Below are positions 19,908 to 31,746 of a DNA stretch of 40,296 bases, one piece after another; positions within the stretch are counted from its first letter, which is position 1, and each line of letters opens with the position of its first letter. The notes below the pieces were generated by a model. That model worked only from the letters and a program-made list of their open reading frames with translations, was not told the origin of the DNA and ran no database searches. Origin of the DNA: Thalassotalea sp. 42_200_T64 (lineage in GTDB: Bacteria; Pseudomonadota; Gammaproteobacteria; Enterobacterales; Alteromonadaceae); contig MABC01000060.1 of the NCBI GenBank assembly GCA_002162925.1, positions 1 through 40,296 of the forward strand. The letters run 5' to 3'. Made by a program: the position numbers and the translations under genes.

Positions 19908-21797
19908 ATGTGGTATCAAGATTCCTTTGACGTAATTGTTGTTGGAGGCGGACACGCAGGCACAGAAGCATCTTTAGCGGCAGCAAGAATGGGCTGTAGA
20001 ACTTTATTATTGACCCATAACATTGATACTTTAGGTGCGATGTCGTGTAATCCAGCCATTGGCGGAATTGGTAAAGGTCACTTAGTGAAAGAGATCGATG
20101 CATTGGGTGGATTAATGGCCGAAGCCACCGATCATGGTGGGATCCAATTTAGAACATTAAATTCATCGAAAGGACCAGCAGTAAGGGCTACACGCGCACA
20201 AGCGGATCGTTTATTGTACAAGGCATATGTTCGTAACTATCTGGAAAAACAAGAAAATTTAACTATTTTCCAACAACCATGCGATGATCTAATCTTAGAA
20301 AATGATCGTGTGGTTGGTATATCCACGGAAATGGGACTTAAATTCAAAGGCAAAACGGTTGTTTTAACGGTAGGTACCTTCCTTGCAGGTCGGATCCATA
20401 TTGGTTTAAATAATTATCAAGGTGGTCGAGCAGGCGATCAAGCATCGGTAAATCTAGCAGATCGTTTACGTGATATGCCATTTAGGATCGATCGTTTAAA
20501 AACCGGAACACCACCACGTTTAGATGCGCGGACTTTAGATTTTTCGGTGATGCAGGAACAGCCGGGTGATACCCCAGTGCCGACGTTTTCTTTTATGGGG
20601 AAAAAAGCGCATCATCCACAACAGATCCCATGTTTTATCACCCATACTAACAGCAACACCCACGATATTATTCGTAATGGTTTAGACCGTTCACCCATGT
20701 ATACTGGCGTTATTGAAGGAGTTGGGCCGCGTTATTGTCCATCGATTGAAGACAAGATCACTCGTTTTAGTGATAAAGACTCACATCAAATTTTTGTCGA
20801 GCCAGAAGGCCTAACTACCCACGAAATATACCCAAATGGTATTTCCACCAGTTTACCGTTTGACGTACAAATGGATTTGGTTCGGTCGATCAAAGGCTTT
20901 GAAAATGCGCACATTACCCGTCCTGGTTATGCCATTGAGTATGATTATTTTGATCCTCGTGATCTCAAGCAAACGCTAGAAACCAAGCACATAGAAAACT
21001 TATTCTTTGCCGGTCAAATTAATGGCACCACAGGTTATGAAGAAGCGGGTGCACAAGGCTTGGTTGCGGGGTTAAATGCGGGCCGTCGTAGTCAAGACAA
21101 AGAAGGCTGGACACCGGGCCGTGAACAAGCTTACATGGGCGTATTGATCGACGATCTTTCGACGCTCGGGACAAAAGAACCGTACCGTATGTTTACCTCA
21201 CGGGCCGAATATCGGTTGTTATTGCGTGAAGACAATGCCGATATCCGCTTGACCGAAAAAGGTCGTGAACTCGGTTTGGTCGGCGATGATCGCTGGCAAC
21301 GTTTTTGTGAAAAATTGGAAAACATTGAATTAGAACGTCAAAGGTTGCGTGGCCTTTGGGTGCACAAAGATCATGTTGCCGTGGACAAACTCAATCCAAT
21401 GCTGAAAAACCCATTGAGCAAAGAAGCGACCCTGGAAGATTTATTGCGTCGCCCGGAGACTCGATATGAAGATTTAATGAGCATTGCAGAATTTGGCCCG
21501 GCCATAGATGACAAACAAGCGTCTGAGCAGGTTGAAATTCAAACCAAATATGCCGGTTACATCGATCGTCAAATGGATGAGATAGCGAAAAAGAAACGCC
21601 ATGAAAATACTTTGATCCCAGGAGGTTTTGATTTTTCAAAAATATCGGGGTTATCCAATGAAGTGGTGGCTAAGCTTTCCGATGCTCGCCCGGAAACACT
21701 GGGTAAGGCATCTCGTATTTCTGGCATCACTCCGGCGGCGATTTCATTGCTGTTGGTATATCTTAAAAAACACGGTTTATTGCGTAGATCAGCGTAA
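19908..21797 (+). CDS. mnmG: tRNA uridine-5-carboxymethylaminomethyl modification enzyme MnmG (GidA)
   Basis: FAD-dependent partner of MnmE in wobble-uridine modification. The protein is 629 aa from ATG 19908, exactly the E. coli length. The Rossmann FAD motif [17 protein letters not shown] is at 13-29. Later come [14 protein letters not shown], the KTGTPPRLD block and [17 protein letters not shown]. An upstream in-frame start at 19827 would add 27 residues, but GAGGTG precedes 19908 and family proteins begin at this Met, so 19908 is preferred. Its transcription leads away from oriC, as in E. coli. Confidence 0.96.
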   Translation: MWYQDSFDVIVVGGGHAGTEASLAAARMGCRTLLLTHNIDTLGAMSCNPAIGGIGKGHLVKEIDALGGLMAEATDHGGIQFRTLNSSKGPAVRATRAQADRLLYKAYVRNYLEKQENLTIFQQPCDDLILENDRVVGISTEMGLKFKGKTVVLTVGTFLAGRIHIGLNNYQGGRAGDQASVNLADRLRDMPFRIDRLKTGTPPRLDARTLDFSVMQEQPGDTPVPTFSFMGKKAHHPQQIPCFITHTNSNTHDIIRNGLDRSPMYTGVIEGVGPRYCPSIEDKITRFSDKDSHQIFVEPEGLTTHEIYPNGISTSLPFDVQMDLVRSIKGFENAHITRPGYAIEYDYFDPRDLKQTLETKHIENLFFAGQINGTTGYEEAGAQGLVAGLNAGRRSQDKEGWTPGREQAYMGVLIDDLSTLGTKEPYRMFTSRAEYRLLLREDNADIRLTEKGRELGLVGDDRWQRFCEKLENIELERQRLRGLWVHKDHVAVDKLNPMLKNPLSKEATLEDLLRRPETRYEDLMSIAEFGPAIDDKQASEQVEIQTKYAGYIDRQMDEIAKKKRHENTLIPGGFDFSKISGLSNEVVAKLSDARPETLGKASRISGITPAAISLLLVYLKKHGLLRRSA

Positions 21798-21822
21798 AAT
21801 AAATATATCAGAAAAATAGCGC

Positions 21823-21923
21823 CGTCATCCAGGAAGAGCGCAGCGATATCCGGGACCCCCATGCTGCAAAATGTGCCTTAAACGGAGTCACCTTTAAATT
21901 GCAGGCCTTCGCCGGGATGACGG
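21823..21923. repeat. REP-like repeat pair between mnmG and rsmG
   Basis: An inverted copy, CCGTCATCC (21823-21831) to CGGGACCCCC (21851-21860) with flank ATGCTGCAAAATGTGC, is followed by a half copy in direct orientation, GGCCTTCGCCGGGATGACGG (21904-21923), then TGCAC. Confidence 0.7.
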
Positions 21924-21986
21924 TGCACAATTTCTAAGAGAAGTTATTTACTGAGAAACAATTAATCACACGTTATAGGCCCTGAC

Positions 21987-22613
21987 ATGGACTTAATTCA
22001 AAAACTTAAAACCTTGATCGCAAAAACCGATTTAACGGTAACCGACGAGCAAATTAGCCAGTTAGTGGCATACGTTGAACTGCTTAATAAATGGAATAAG
22101 GCGTATAATTTAACCTCGGTAAGAGACCCTGCTGACATGCTGGTGAAACATATTGTCGATTCTCTGGTTAATGGTCCCTACCTAAAGGGCAATAATTTTA
22201 TTGATGTTGGTACCGGACCTGGCTTGCCCGGGATCCCTCTGGCGATACTGTATCCGCAAAAAAACTTTGTGCTGTTGGACAGTTTAGGAAAACGCATCAC
22301 CTTTTTAAAACAAGTGGTGTATCAGTTGAAATTGGAAAATGTGACGCCAGTGCTTTCCCGTGTCGAAAAATATCTGCCGGATGTGCCATTTGATGGAGTA
22401 TTAAGTAGGGCCTTTGCCTCACTTGATGATATGATCGTCTGGTGTAAGCATTTAATTGATCAAAACGGCCGTTTTTATGCGCTAAAAGGGTTATACCCTA
22501 GTAAAGAACTTGCGGCAATGCCGGAAGGCATTGAACTGGTAAACTGTTTTGAGATTATTGTGCCCGAACTTGATGGTCAACGGCATTTAGTCGAATTGAA
22601 AAAAATTGCATAA
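21987..22613 (+). CDS. rsmG: 16S rRNA (guanine-N7)-methyltransferase RsmG
   Basis: SAM-dependent enzyme that methylates N7 of G527 in 16S rRNA. The 208 aa sequence (E. coli 207) has the SAM motif [17 protein letters not shown] near residue 72 and the N-terminal YNLTSVRDP block. The C-terminal blocks SRAFASLDD and RFYALKG are present. It follows mnmG (the gidA-gidB pair), separated by a REP-like pair. Confidence 0.96.
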   Translation: MDLIQKLKTLIAKTDLTVTDEQISQLVAYVELLNKWNKAYNLTSVRDPADMLVKHIVDSLVNGPYLKGNNFIDVGTGPGLPGIPLAILYPQKNFVLLDSLGKRITFLKQVVYQLKLENVTPVLSRVEKYLPDVPFDGVLSRAFASLDDMIVWCKHLIDQNGRFYALKGLYPSKELAAMPEGIELVNCFEIIVPELDGQRHLVELKKIA

Positions 22614-22685
22614 AGGCAATACCGTTACTGCATAGGTGTACTTAGAAATCGAATAATCTAACTACACCCAAACCTGTATCATCAA

Positions 22686-22714
22686 TTGTCACGGCAATAT
22701 AACTCTGATAGATT
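22686..22714 (+). promoter_or_regulatory. Candidate promoter of parAB
   Basis: TTGTCA (22686-22691), 17-bp spacer, TAGATT (22709-22714). It is the best sigma-70 match in the 178-bp rsmG-parA gap. Confidence 0.35.
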
Positions 22715-22791
22715 AAATCATTACCAAATTAGATCAATAAAGCTTAACTAATCAGTAAAACTTAATAACATATTATTTACGCGGGGAAACT

Positions 22792-23583
22792 GTGGGAAAA
22801 ATTATCGCTGTTGCCAACCAAAAAGGTGGAGTAGGCAAAACAACTACGTCGGTAAATTTAGCGGCTTCGCTTGCAGCCACAAAGCGGAAAATATTATTAA
22901 TTGATCTTGACCCGCAAGGTAACGCGACCATGGGCAGTGGCGTCGATAAATACGATGTTCATGCCACCAGTTACGAACTGCTTATCGACGAGCAGCCACT
23001 GAACGAGGTGGTTTGCACCGACACTACTGGCCATTACGATTTAATTGCGGCCAATAGCGATGTTACCGCCGCTGAAATCAAATTAATGGAAGTGTTTGCC
23101 CGCGAACAGCGCTTAAAAAATGCGTTAGAGCCTTTTAAAGATAATTACGATTTCATCATTATCGACTGCCCGCCTTCCCTGAATATGTTAACGGTTAATG
23201 CCATGGCTGCAGCCGACTCAGTGTTGGTACCCATGCAATGCGAATATTATGCGCTGGAAGGGTTAACTGCCCTCATGGATACCATTTCAAAATTGTCATC
23301 GGTATTGAATAAAGATCTGCACATTGAAGGCATTTTACGGACTATGTACGATCCACGTAATCGTTTGGCCAATGATGTGTCAGAGCAATTAAAGCGTCAT
23401 TTTGGTGATAAGGTTTACCGCACGGTTATTCCTCGCAATGTTCGTTTAGCTGAGGCACCGTCGTTTGGTACTCCGGCGATGTATTACGACAAATCAGCAA
23501 CTGGTTCAAAGGCGTATTTAGCGTTAGCCGGTGAAGTATTGAAAAAACAAACCACAACACAGCCTGAAACTGTTAATAATTAG
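22792..23583 (+). CDS. parA: Chromosome-partitioning ATPase ParA (Soj)
   Basis: Deviant Walker ATPase that moves ParB-parS complexes to segregate the origin region. The 263 aa sequence opens with the deviant Walker A KGGVGKTTTSVNLAASLA (from residue 11). DLDPQGNATMGSG follows, then FIIIDCPPSLNMLTVNA (Walker B). The start is GTG 22792, preceded by GGGGAA. It is co-transcribed with parB (17 bp apart). Its centromere sites are two parS copies in recF, on the other side of oriC. Confidence 0.96.
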   Translation: MGKIIAVANQKGGVGKTTTSVNLAASLAATKRKILLIDLDPQGNATMGSGVDKYDVHATSYELLIDEQPLNEVVCTDTTGHYDLIAANSDVTAAEIKLMEVFAREQRLKNALEPFKDNYDFIIIDCPPSLNMLTVNAMAAADSVLVPMQCEYYALEGLTALMDTISKLSSVLNKDLHIEGILRTMYDPRNRLANDVSEQLKRHFGDKVYRTVIPRNVRLAEAPSFGTPAMYYDKSATGSKAYLALAGEVLKKQTTTQPETVNN

Positions 23584-23600
23584 AATAATCAAGGAACAGC

Positions 23601-24488
23601 ATGAGCACCTCGAAACGTCGCGGCTTAGGCAGAGGCTTAGATGCCCTGTTAACCTCAGCACCAAGAAAAAATGACGCATTAGCACCACAACCTGCCCCTA
23701 AAGTTGTGGTTGAAAAGAGTGAATTGCAAAAGCTACCGATCGAAATTTTACAGCCGGGTAAATACCAACCACGTAAAGATATGTCGGAACAAGCCCTTGA
23801 AGATTTATCTAATTCGATTAAAGCACAAGGCATAATCCAACCAATTGTGGTTCGCCCTATCGGCAATGATAACTATGAAATTATTGCCGGTGAACGCCGT
23901 TGGCGTGCAGCACAACTTGCGGAATTAGATTTAATTCCTTGTTTGATCAAGGACGTTCCTGATGAGTCTGCGGTAGCCATAGCGTTAATCGAAAACATTC
24001 AACGTGAAGATTTAAACGCAATGGAAGAAGCGGTAGCGTTGCAACGTTTATTGAGTGAATTTGAATTAACTCATCAAGAGGTAGCCACTGCCGTTGGTAA
24101 ATCGCGCACCACAGTGACTAATCTGTTACGTTTGAACAGTTTAAATGACGACGTAAAAACTTTCCTCGAAAATGGCGATATCGAAATGGGCCATGCCCGT
24201 GCCTTGTTAAGTTTACAAGGCGATTTACAAACCACCACTGCTCGTACTGTGGCGGCTAAAGAATTAACCGTTCGCGACACTGAAAAATTAGTGAAAAAAG
24301 TATCTCAACCAGAAGTTGAAAAACCAGCGGCGGTAAAAGATCCTGACACGGTTAAATTAGAAGATAGCTTATCCATGCGAGTGGGCTCTCCAGTACAAAT
24401 TTCCCACAATAAAAAAGGCAAAGGCAAGATGGTGATCTCCTATTCATCACTTGATGAACTTGAAGGTATCTTGGCAAAAATACACTAA
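23601..24488 (+). CDS. parB: Chromosome-partitioning protein ParB (Spo0J)
   Basis: CTP-dependent clamp that binds parS and spreads on neighbouring DNA. The protein has 295 aa. It begins with a basic KRRGLGRGLDALL motif. The CTPase domain follows: LQPGKYQPRK, then IIQPIVVRP, then GERRWRAAQ and ALIENIQREDLNAMEEA. A helix-turn-helix follows (about 165-190, VATAVGKSRTTVTNLLRL), then a C-terminal dimerisation domain. It is followed by the atp operon promoter region with no obvious terminator. Confidence 0.96.
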   Translation: MSTSKRRGLGRGLDALLTSAPRKNDALAPQPAPKVVVEKSELQKLPIEILQPGKYQPRKDMSEQALEDLSNSIKAQGIIQPIVVRPIGNDNYEIIAGERRWRAAQLAELDLIPCLIKDVPDESAVAIALIENIQREDLNAMEEAVALQRLLSEFELTHQEVATAVGKSRTTVTNLLRLNSLNDDVKTFLENGDIEMGHARALLSLQGDLQTTTARTVAAKELTVRDTEKLVKKVSQPEVEKPAAVKDPDTVKLEDSLSMRVGSPVQISHNKKGKGKMVISYSSLDELEGILAKIH

Positions 24489-24679
24489 ATTGACACCGCG
24501 CCTGAATATTTTCATAAGCCGTTTCAGTATTAGCCTAATGTATAATAACTTATAGCGAATAGAGCGGCCTTAAAAGTTGCAAAAAAGCTGTAAATCAGTA
24601 TACTTGCGCAGCGTTTGACTATAAATAAAATATTTGCTTAGCAAAGCAGTTATTTTATCGCGTTTATTAGGAGTTACCG
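24489..24679 (+). promoter_or_regulatory. Upstream region of the atp operon
   Basis: It contains TATAAT at 24541-24546 without a convincing -35, TTGACT at 24615-24620 without a good -10, and a small inverted repeat TTTGCT-T-AGCAAA (24633-24645). The operon promoter is probably here, but I cannot pick one site firmly. Confidence 0.4.
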
Positions 24680-25075
24680 GTGGCAAATATTTTAACAAAA
24701 CCGGGTAAAAAATACGCAAGATTGCAACTGTTAATGCAGTTACTTGTGATCCTTCTAAGTACAGCAACAATTTATTTTTGTTGGGGATTATCTGCAGCCC
24801 ACTCAGCCTTAGCTGGTGGAGCGGTGAGTATAATTCCCAATATTGTATTTGCTCATAAGGCATTTAAATTTGCCGGAGCCAGCGCCTCACAACAAGTTGT
24901 GGACTCGTTTTACAAAGGCGTAAAGTTAAAAATGGTATTAACGGCAATTTTATTTGTCTTGTGTTTTAAATTTATCGATTTGACGCCGTTAGCCTTTTTT
25001 ACAACATATTCCTTAACAATGCTTGCGCCTTTTTTGGCAGGTGTTGTTATTAAATTTAACTTTAATCAACAATAA
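24680..25075 (+). CDS. atpI: ATP synthase accessory protein AtpI
   Basis: Small membrane protein at the head of the atp operon; in other bacteria it has been linked to assembly of the c-ring or cation supply. The 131 aa sequence has four hydrophobic segments (about 14-32, 35-52, 74-92 and 97-122) and the conserved GGAVSIIPN near residue 50. The start is GTG with AGGAG seven bases upstream. It is 12 bp before atpB. Confidence 0.9.
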   Translation: MANILTKPGKKYARLQLLMQLLVILLSTATIYFCWGLSAAHSALAGGAVSIIPNIVFAHKAFKFAGASASQQVVDSFYKGVKLKMVLTAILFVLCFKFIDLTPLAFFTTYSLTMLAPFLAGVVIKFNFNQQ

Positions 25076-25912
<837 letters not shown>

Positions 25913-26015
25913 TCGACAGGACGTCGACCTTTATGGGCTTGGGGCAGGACGCCCAATGTACAAAATTTAATTTTATTAAATATTTAAACTTTAACTTTAA
26001 CTAACTCAAAAATAA

Positions 26016-26243
<228 letters not shown>

Positions 26244-26300
26244 TAAGCATTTACTTTATTAAACCCGCGAATAAATATTAGACTTTAAGGAGGTACACAA

Positions 26301-26771
26301 ATGAACGTTAATTTAACTCTTGTTGGTGAATTGATCGCATTTGTCGTATTCGTAATATTCTGCATGAAATTCGTATGGCCGCCAATTATAGCTGCCATAG
26401 AAGATCGTCAAAAGACTATTGCCGATGGTCTTGCTGCTTCTGAACGTGCCGCGAAAGATCTTGAGCTTGCTCAAGACAAAGCGAAAGCTCAGTTAAAAGA
26501 AGCAAAAGCTCAGGCTGCTGAAATTGTTGATGCCGCGAAAAAACGCGAAACTCAAATGATTGAAGAAGCTGCTGGCAAAGCACAGGCTGAACGCGAAAAA
26601 ATTATCGCTTCCGGCCAAGCAGAAATAGAATCAGAGCGTAACCGCGCACGTGAAGAACTACGCAGTCAAGTTGCTGTTCTTGCCGTAGCCGGTGCCGAGA
26701 AAATTCTTGAACGCTCTATTGATGCCGCTGCACATAGCGAAATCTTAGATAAACTAGTCGCTGAACTTTAA
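26301..26771 (+). CDS. atpF: F-type ATP synthase subunit b
   Basis: Peripheral-stalk subunit. The 156 aa protein has one N-terminal membrane helix (about 5-27, ending in KFVWPPI) and then a long charged Ala/Lys/Glu-rich coiled coil (30-140). The length equals E. coli subunit b. AAGGAGGT precedes the ATG. It lies 57 bp after atpE and 12 bp before atpH. Confidence 0.96.
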   Translation: MNVNLTLVGELIAFVVFVIFCMKFVWPPIIAAIEDRQKTIADGLAASERAAKDLELAQDKAKAQLKEAKAQAAEIVDAAKKRETQMIEEAAGKAQAEREKIIASGQAEIESERNRAREELRSQVAVLAVAGAEKILERSIDAAAHSEILDKLVAEL

Positions 26772-26783
26772 GGGGAATGAGCT

Positions 26784-27317
26784 ATGTCTGAATTGACAAC
26801 CGTTGCTCGTCCTTATGCCAAAGCAGCGTTCGACTATGCCGTTGAAGCAAAAGCGGTAGACACTTGGTTAGAAATGCTAGTGTTTGCAGCTGAAGTTAGT
26901 CAAAACGAAACCATTGCCAGTTACCTTTCTGGTGGCATGGGTACTGAACAAGTGAAAGACTTGTTCATCAACGTTTGTGGCGAACAGCTCAACGACAAAG
27001 GTCAAAACTTTATTAAAGTATTGGCTGAAAACGGACGCCTGTTGGTGCTACCACAGGTAGTTTCTCAATTCGTTGAATTAAAAGCCGAATTAGAGAAAGA
27101 AATATCTGTCGACGTAACTTCTGCGGTGGATTTAACCGCAGCACAAGTTACTACATTGAGCGCCGCGCTGGAAAAGCGTTTGGCTCGTAAAGTTAAGCTT
27201 ATTTGCACAGTAGACAGCACTGTTGTTTCTGGTCTTGTTATCAAGGCTGGCGACATGGTAATAGATGGTTCAATTCGTGGTAAATTGAATCGTTTAGCGT
27301 CTACAATGCAATCCTAA
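26784..27317 (+). CDS. atpH: F-type ATP synthase subunit delta
   Basis: Connects the peripheral stalk to the top of the alpha3beta3 head. The 177 aa length matches E. coli. The N-terminal helical domain starts [17 protein letters not shown], and the C-terminal end carries the family motif [29 protein letters not shown] leads into the start; atpA follows after 14 bp. Confidence 0.96.
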   Translation: MSELTTVARPYAKAAFDYAVEAKAVDTWLEMLVFAAEVSQNETIASYLSGGMGTEQVKDLFINVCGEQLNDKGQNFIKVLAENGRLLVLPQVVSQFVELKAELEKEISVDVTSAVDLTAAQVTTLSAALEKRLARKVKLICTVDSTVVSGLVIKAGDMVIDGSIRGKLNRLASTMQS

Positions 27318-27331
27318 TAGGGGAACAGAGC

Positions 27332-28873
27332 ATGCAACTGAATTCCACTGAAATCGCTGAATTGATCAAAAATCGTATTGATCAGTTTGACGTTGTTAGT
27401 GAAGCTCGTAACGAAGGTACTATCGTTTCTGTAACAGATGGTATCATTCGCATCCATGGCCTTGCTGATGTAATGCAAGGTGAGATGATCGAACTTCCTG
27501 ACAGCCGTTACGCTATCGCGTTAAACCTAGACCGTGATTCGGTCGGTGCGGTAGTTATGGGTCCATATGCGGACCTTGCTGAAGGCGTAAAAGTTAAATC
27601 TACTGGTCGTATTTTAGAAGTACCAGTAGGTCGTGGCCTTTTAGGTCGCGTAGTAAACACCTTAGGTGAGCCAATTGACGGTAAAGGACCAATCGAAAAC
27701 GATGGTTTTGCACCAGTTGAGCGTATCGCCCCGGGTGTTATCGAACGTAAATCGGTTGATCAGCCAGTACAAACTGGTATCAAATCAATCGATTCAATGA
27801 TCCCAATTGGTCGTGGTCAGCGTGAGCTTATCATTGGTGACCGTCAAATTGGTAAATCAGCGATCGCAATCGACGCCATTATTAACCAGAAAAACACCGG
27901 TATTAAGAGTATTTATGTAGCCATTGGCCAAAAAGCGTCAACGGTTGCTAACGTAGTACGTACTTTAGAAGAGCACGGCGCGTTATCAAATACTATCATT
28001 GTTGTTGCCTCAGCTTCTGAAGCTGCTGCCCTTCAATACTTAGCACCATACTCTGGTTGTACTATGGGTGAATACTTCCGTGACCGCGGTGAAGATGCAC
28101 TAATCGTATATGATGATTTATCTAAGCAAGCAGTTGCTTACCGTCAAATCTCATTGCTATTACGTCGTCCACCAGGCCGTGAAGCCTACCCAGGTGATGT
28201 TTTCTATCTTCACTCACGCTTACTAGAACGTGCTTCTCGTGTAAACGCAGAATACGTTGAGAAATTCACCAATGGTGAAGTGAAAGGCAAGACTGGTTCT
28301 TTAACTGCTCTTCCTATCATTGAAACTCAAGCGGGTGATGTATCGGCATTCGTACCGACAAACGTGATCTCTATTACCGATGGTCAGATTTTCTTAGAAT
28401 CAAACCTTTTCAACTCAGGTATCCGTCCAGCTGTTAACGCTGGTATCTCGGTATCTCGTGTTGGTGGTGCGGCACAAACTAAGATCATCAAGAAACTTGG
28501 TGGTGGTATCCGTTTAGCATTAGCTCAATATGCAGAATTGGCGGCATTCGCCCAATTCGCATCAGACTTAGATGACGCGACACGTGCACAATTAGAGCAC
28601 GGTCAACGCGTTACTGAGTTAATGAAGCAAAAGCAGTACAGCCCAATGTCTGTGGCTGAAACTGGTGTTTCATTGTTCGCTGCCGAGAAAGGTTATTTAA
28701 CTGACGTCGAACTTAACAAAGTGACGGATTTTGAAGAAGCTCTTCTTACCTATGCAAATAACGAGCATGCTGAGCTTATGGCTACCATCAACGAAACTGG
28801 TAACTACGATAAAGATATCGAAGCGGGCTTGAACAAATTGCTTGAAACATTCAAAGCAACTCAAACCTGGTAA
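27332..28873 (+). CDS. atpA: F-type ATP synthase subunit alpha
   Basis: Non-catalytic nucleotide-binding subunit of F1. The 513 aa length is identical to E. coli. The P-loop GDRQIGKS is at 169-176, and SISEL-type downstream blocks are normal, including [23 protein letters not shown] and [18 protein letters not shown]. Codon use is more biased towards favoured codons than in flanking genes, as expected for high expression. Confidence 0.97.
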   Translation: MQLNSTEIAELIKNRIDQFDVVSEARNEGTIVSVTDGIIRIHGLADVMQGEMIELPDSRYAIALNLDRDSVGAVVMGPYADLAEGVKVKSTGRILEVPVGRGLLGRVVNTLGEPIDGKGPIENDGFAPVERIAPGVIERKSVDQPVQTGIKSIDSMIPIGRGQRELIIGDRQIGKSAIAIDAIINQKNTGIKSIYVAIGQKASTVANVVRTLEEHGALSNTIIVVASASEAAALQYLAPYSGCTMGEYFRDRGEDALIVYDDLSKQAVAYRQISLLLRRPPGREAYPGDVFYLHSRLLERASRVNAEYVEKFTNGEVKGKTGSLTALPIIETQAGDVSAFVPTNVISITDGQIFLESNLFNSGIRPAVNAGISVSRVGGAAQTKIIKKLGGGIRLALAQYAELAAFAQFASDLDDATRAQLEHGQRVTELMKQKQYSPMSVAETGVSLFAAEKGYLTDVELNKVTDFEEALLTYANNEHAELMATINETGNYDKDIEAGLNKLLETFKATQTW

Positions 28874-28897
28874 TTAATAGTTTCGGAGTGAATAGTC

Positions 28898-29758
28898 ATG
28901 GCCGGTGGTAAAGAAATAAAAAATAAGATCGGAAGTGTAAAAAATACACAGAAGATCACCAGCGCAATGGAAATGGTTGCCGCCTCAAAAATGCGTAAAG
29001 CGCAAGAATTGATGAAAGCATCTCGTCCATACGCTGAAAATATTAGAAACGTGATCGGTCACATTGCACGCGGCCAACTTGAATTTCGCCATCCGTATAT
29101 GGAAGAGCGTGAAGTTAAGCGTGTAGGCTATATCGTTATTTCTACCGACCGTGGTTTATGTGGCGGCTTAAACATTAACTTGTTCAAATCTGTATTAAAA
29201 GATTCTGCCAAATGGCAAGAACAAGGCGCCGACGTTGACTTGGCTGTAGTGGGTTCTAAAGCCTCTACATTCTTTGGCAGCATGGGCGCAAATGTAGTTG
29301 CACAAAAATCAGGTTTAGGCGATACACCATCAATTACAGACCTTATTGGTTCTGTTAAGGTGATGTTAGACGCTTATGATAACGGTGAAATCGATAAGTT
29401 GTTTGTGGTTTGCAACAAGTTTGTAAATACCATGACGCAACAGCCAACAATCGATCAATTGTTACCTTTGCCTAAGTCAGATGATGACGCTATTACCCAT
29501 CGTTGGGATTACATCTACGAACCAGACGCTCAAGCATTGCTTGAAAAGTTATTGGTTCGTTATGTGGAATCTCAAGTATATCAAGGCGTGGTTGAAAACC
29601 TTGCCAGTGAACAAGCCGCGCGTATGGTTGCAATGAAAGCTGCAACCGACAACGCCGGCGACTTAATTGATGATTTACAATTGATATACAACAAAGCTCG
29701 ACAAGCAAGTATTACCCAAGAATTGGGTGAAATTGTTGCTGGCGCAGCTGCGGTATAG
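28898..29758 (+). CDS. atpG: F-type ATP synthase subunit gamma
   Basis: Central rotor shaft of F1. The 286 aa sequence starts [20 protein letters not shown], contains [17 protein letters not shown] and the [11 protein letters not shown] block, and ends with the conserved coiled-coil strand [22 protein letters not shown]. The length matches the family (E. coli 287). It is 24 bp after atpA and 34 bp before atpD. Confidence 0.97.
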   Translation: MAGGKEIKNKIGSVKNTQKITSAMEMVAASKMRKAQELMKASRPYAENIRNVIGHIARGQLEFRHPYMEEREVKRVGYIVISTDRGLCGGLNINLFKSVLKDSAKWQEQGADVDLAVVGSKASTFFGSMGANVVAQKSGLGDTPSITDLIGSVKVMLDAYDNGEIDKLFVVCNKFVNTMTQQPTIDQLLPLPKSDDDAITHRWDYIYEPDAQALLEKLLVRYVESQVYQGVVENLASEQAARMVAMKAATDNAGDLIDDLQLIYNKARQASITQELGEIVAGAAAV

Positions 29759-29777
29759 GCACAGGTTTAATTAATAG

Positions 29778-31178
<1,401 letters not shown>

Positions 31179-31209
31179 TTCGGCCTAGCAATAGGTACAG
31201 GAGACTAAT

Positions 31210-31635
31210 ATGGCAGCCATGACGGTTCATTTGGATGTAGTAAGTGCAGAAGAGAGTTTATTCTCGGGTCGCATTGAATCATTGCAAATTACAGGTAGTG
31301 AAGGTGAGCTAGGCATTATGCCTGGCCATGCACCATTACTCACTGCGTTAAAACCAGGTATGGCGCGTATTGTTAAACAACATGGTGGCGAAGAGGTTAT
31401 TTACCTTTCCGGCGGTATGTTGGAAGTTCAACCAAACACAGTGACAGTATTGGCCGATGTGGCCGTACGTGGCGGTGATTTAGATGAACAAGCTGCTTTA
31501 GAAGCCAAGCAACGTGCAGAAGAGCATATCAGCAACGCCGCAGGCGATGTTGATTATGCTGAAGTTGCTGCAGAGCTAGCCAGAGCGGTAGCGCAATTAC
31601 GTGTTATCCAGGAAGCAAACAGAGTTAGAAAGTAA
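31210..31635 (+). CDS. atpC: F-type ATP synthase subunit epsilon
   Basis: Regulatory subunit at the foot of the rotor. The 141 aa protein has an N-terminal beta-sandwich (about 1-86, with [19 protein letters not shown]) and a C-terminal helical hairpin (about 90-138) that can inhibit ATP hydrolysis. It is the last gene of the atp operon; the terminator is 23 bp downstream. Confidence 0.96.
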   Translation: MAAMTVHLDVVSAEESLFSGRIESLQITGSEGELGIMPGHAPLLTALKPGMARIVKQHGGEEVIYLSGGMLEVQPNTVTVLADVAVRGGDLDEQAALEAKQRAEEHISNAAGDVDYAEVAAELARAVAQLRVIQEANRVRK

Positions 31636-31652
31636 ACTTACTTTCACCTCTC

Positions 31653-31683
31653 AAAAAAGGCGCCGTTGGCGCCTTTTTTTTTG
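31653..31683 (+). terminator. Intrinsic terminator of the atp operon
   Basis: A-run, GGCGCC (31659-31664), loop GTT, GGCGCC (31668-31673), nine T. The flanking A- and T-runs make it bidirectional, so it may also serve the convergent DUF3300 gene. Confidence 0.92.
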
Positions 31684-31746
31684 GCCATGGGTACATGGAG
31701 TATGGAGCGGCGTTGCTAACAATAATTTGCGGTTTAGCATTTATCG

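Noticed and set aside
24615..24643. TTGACT before atpI as the operon promoter
   Set aside because: The hexamer 17 bp downstream (TTAGCA) is a poor -10, so no firm promoter was called.
25913..25965. GC-rich segment after the atpB hairpin as a REP-like copy
   Set aside because: It shares GGAC and GACC words but not the GGTCCCGG/CCGGGATGACGG order of the family.
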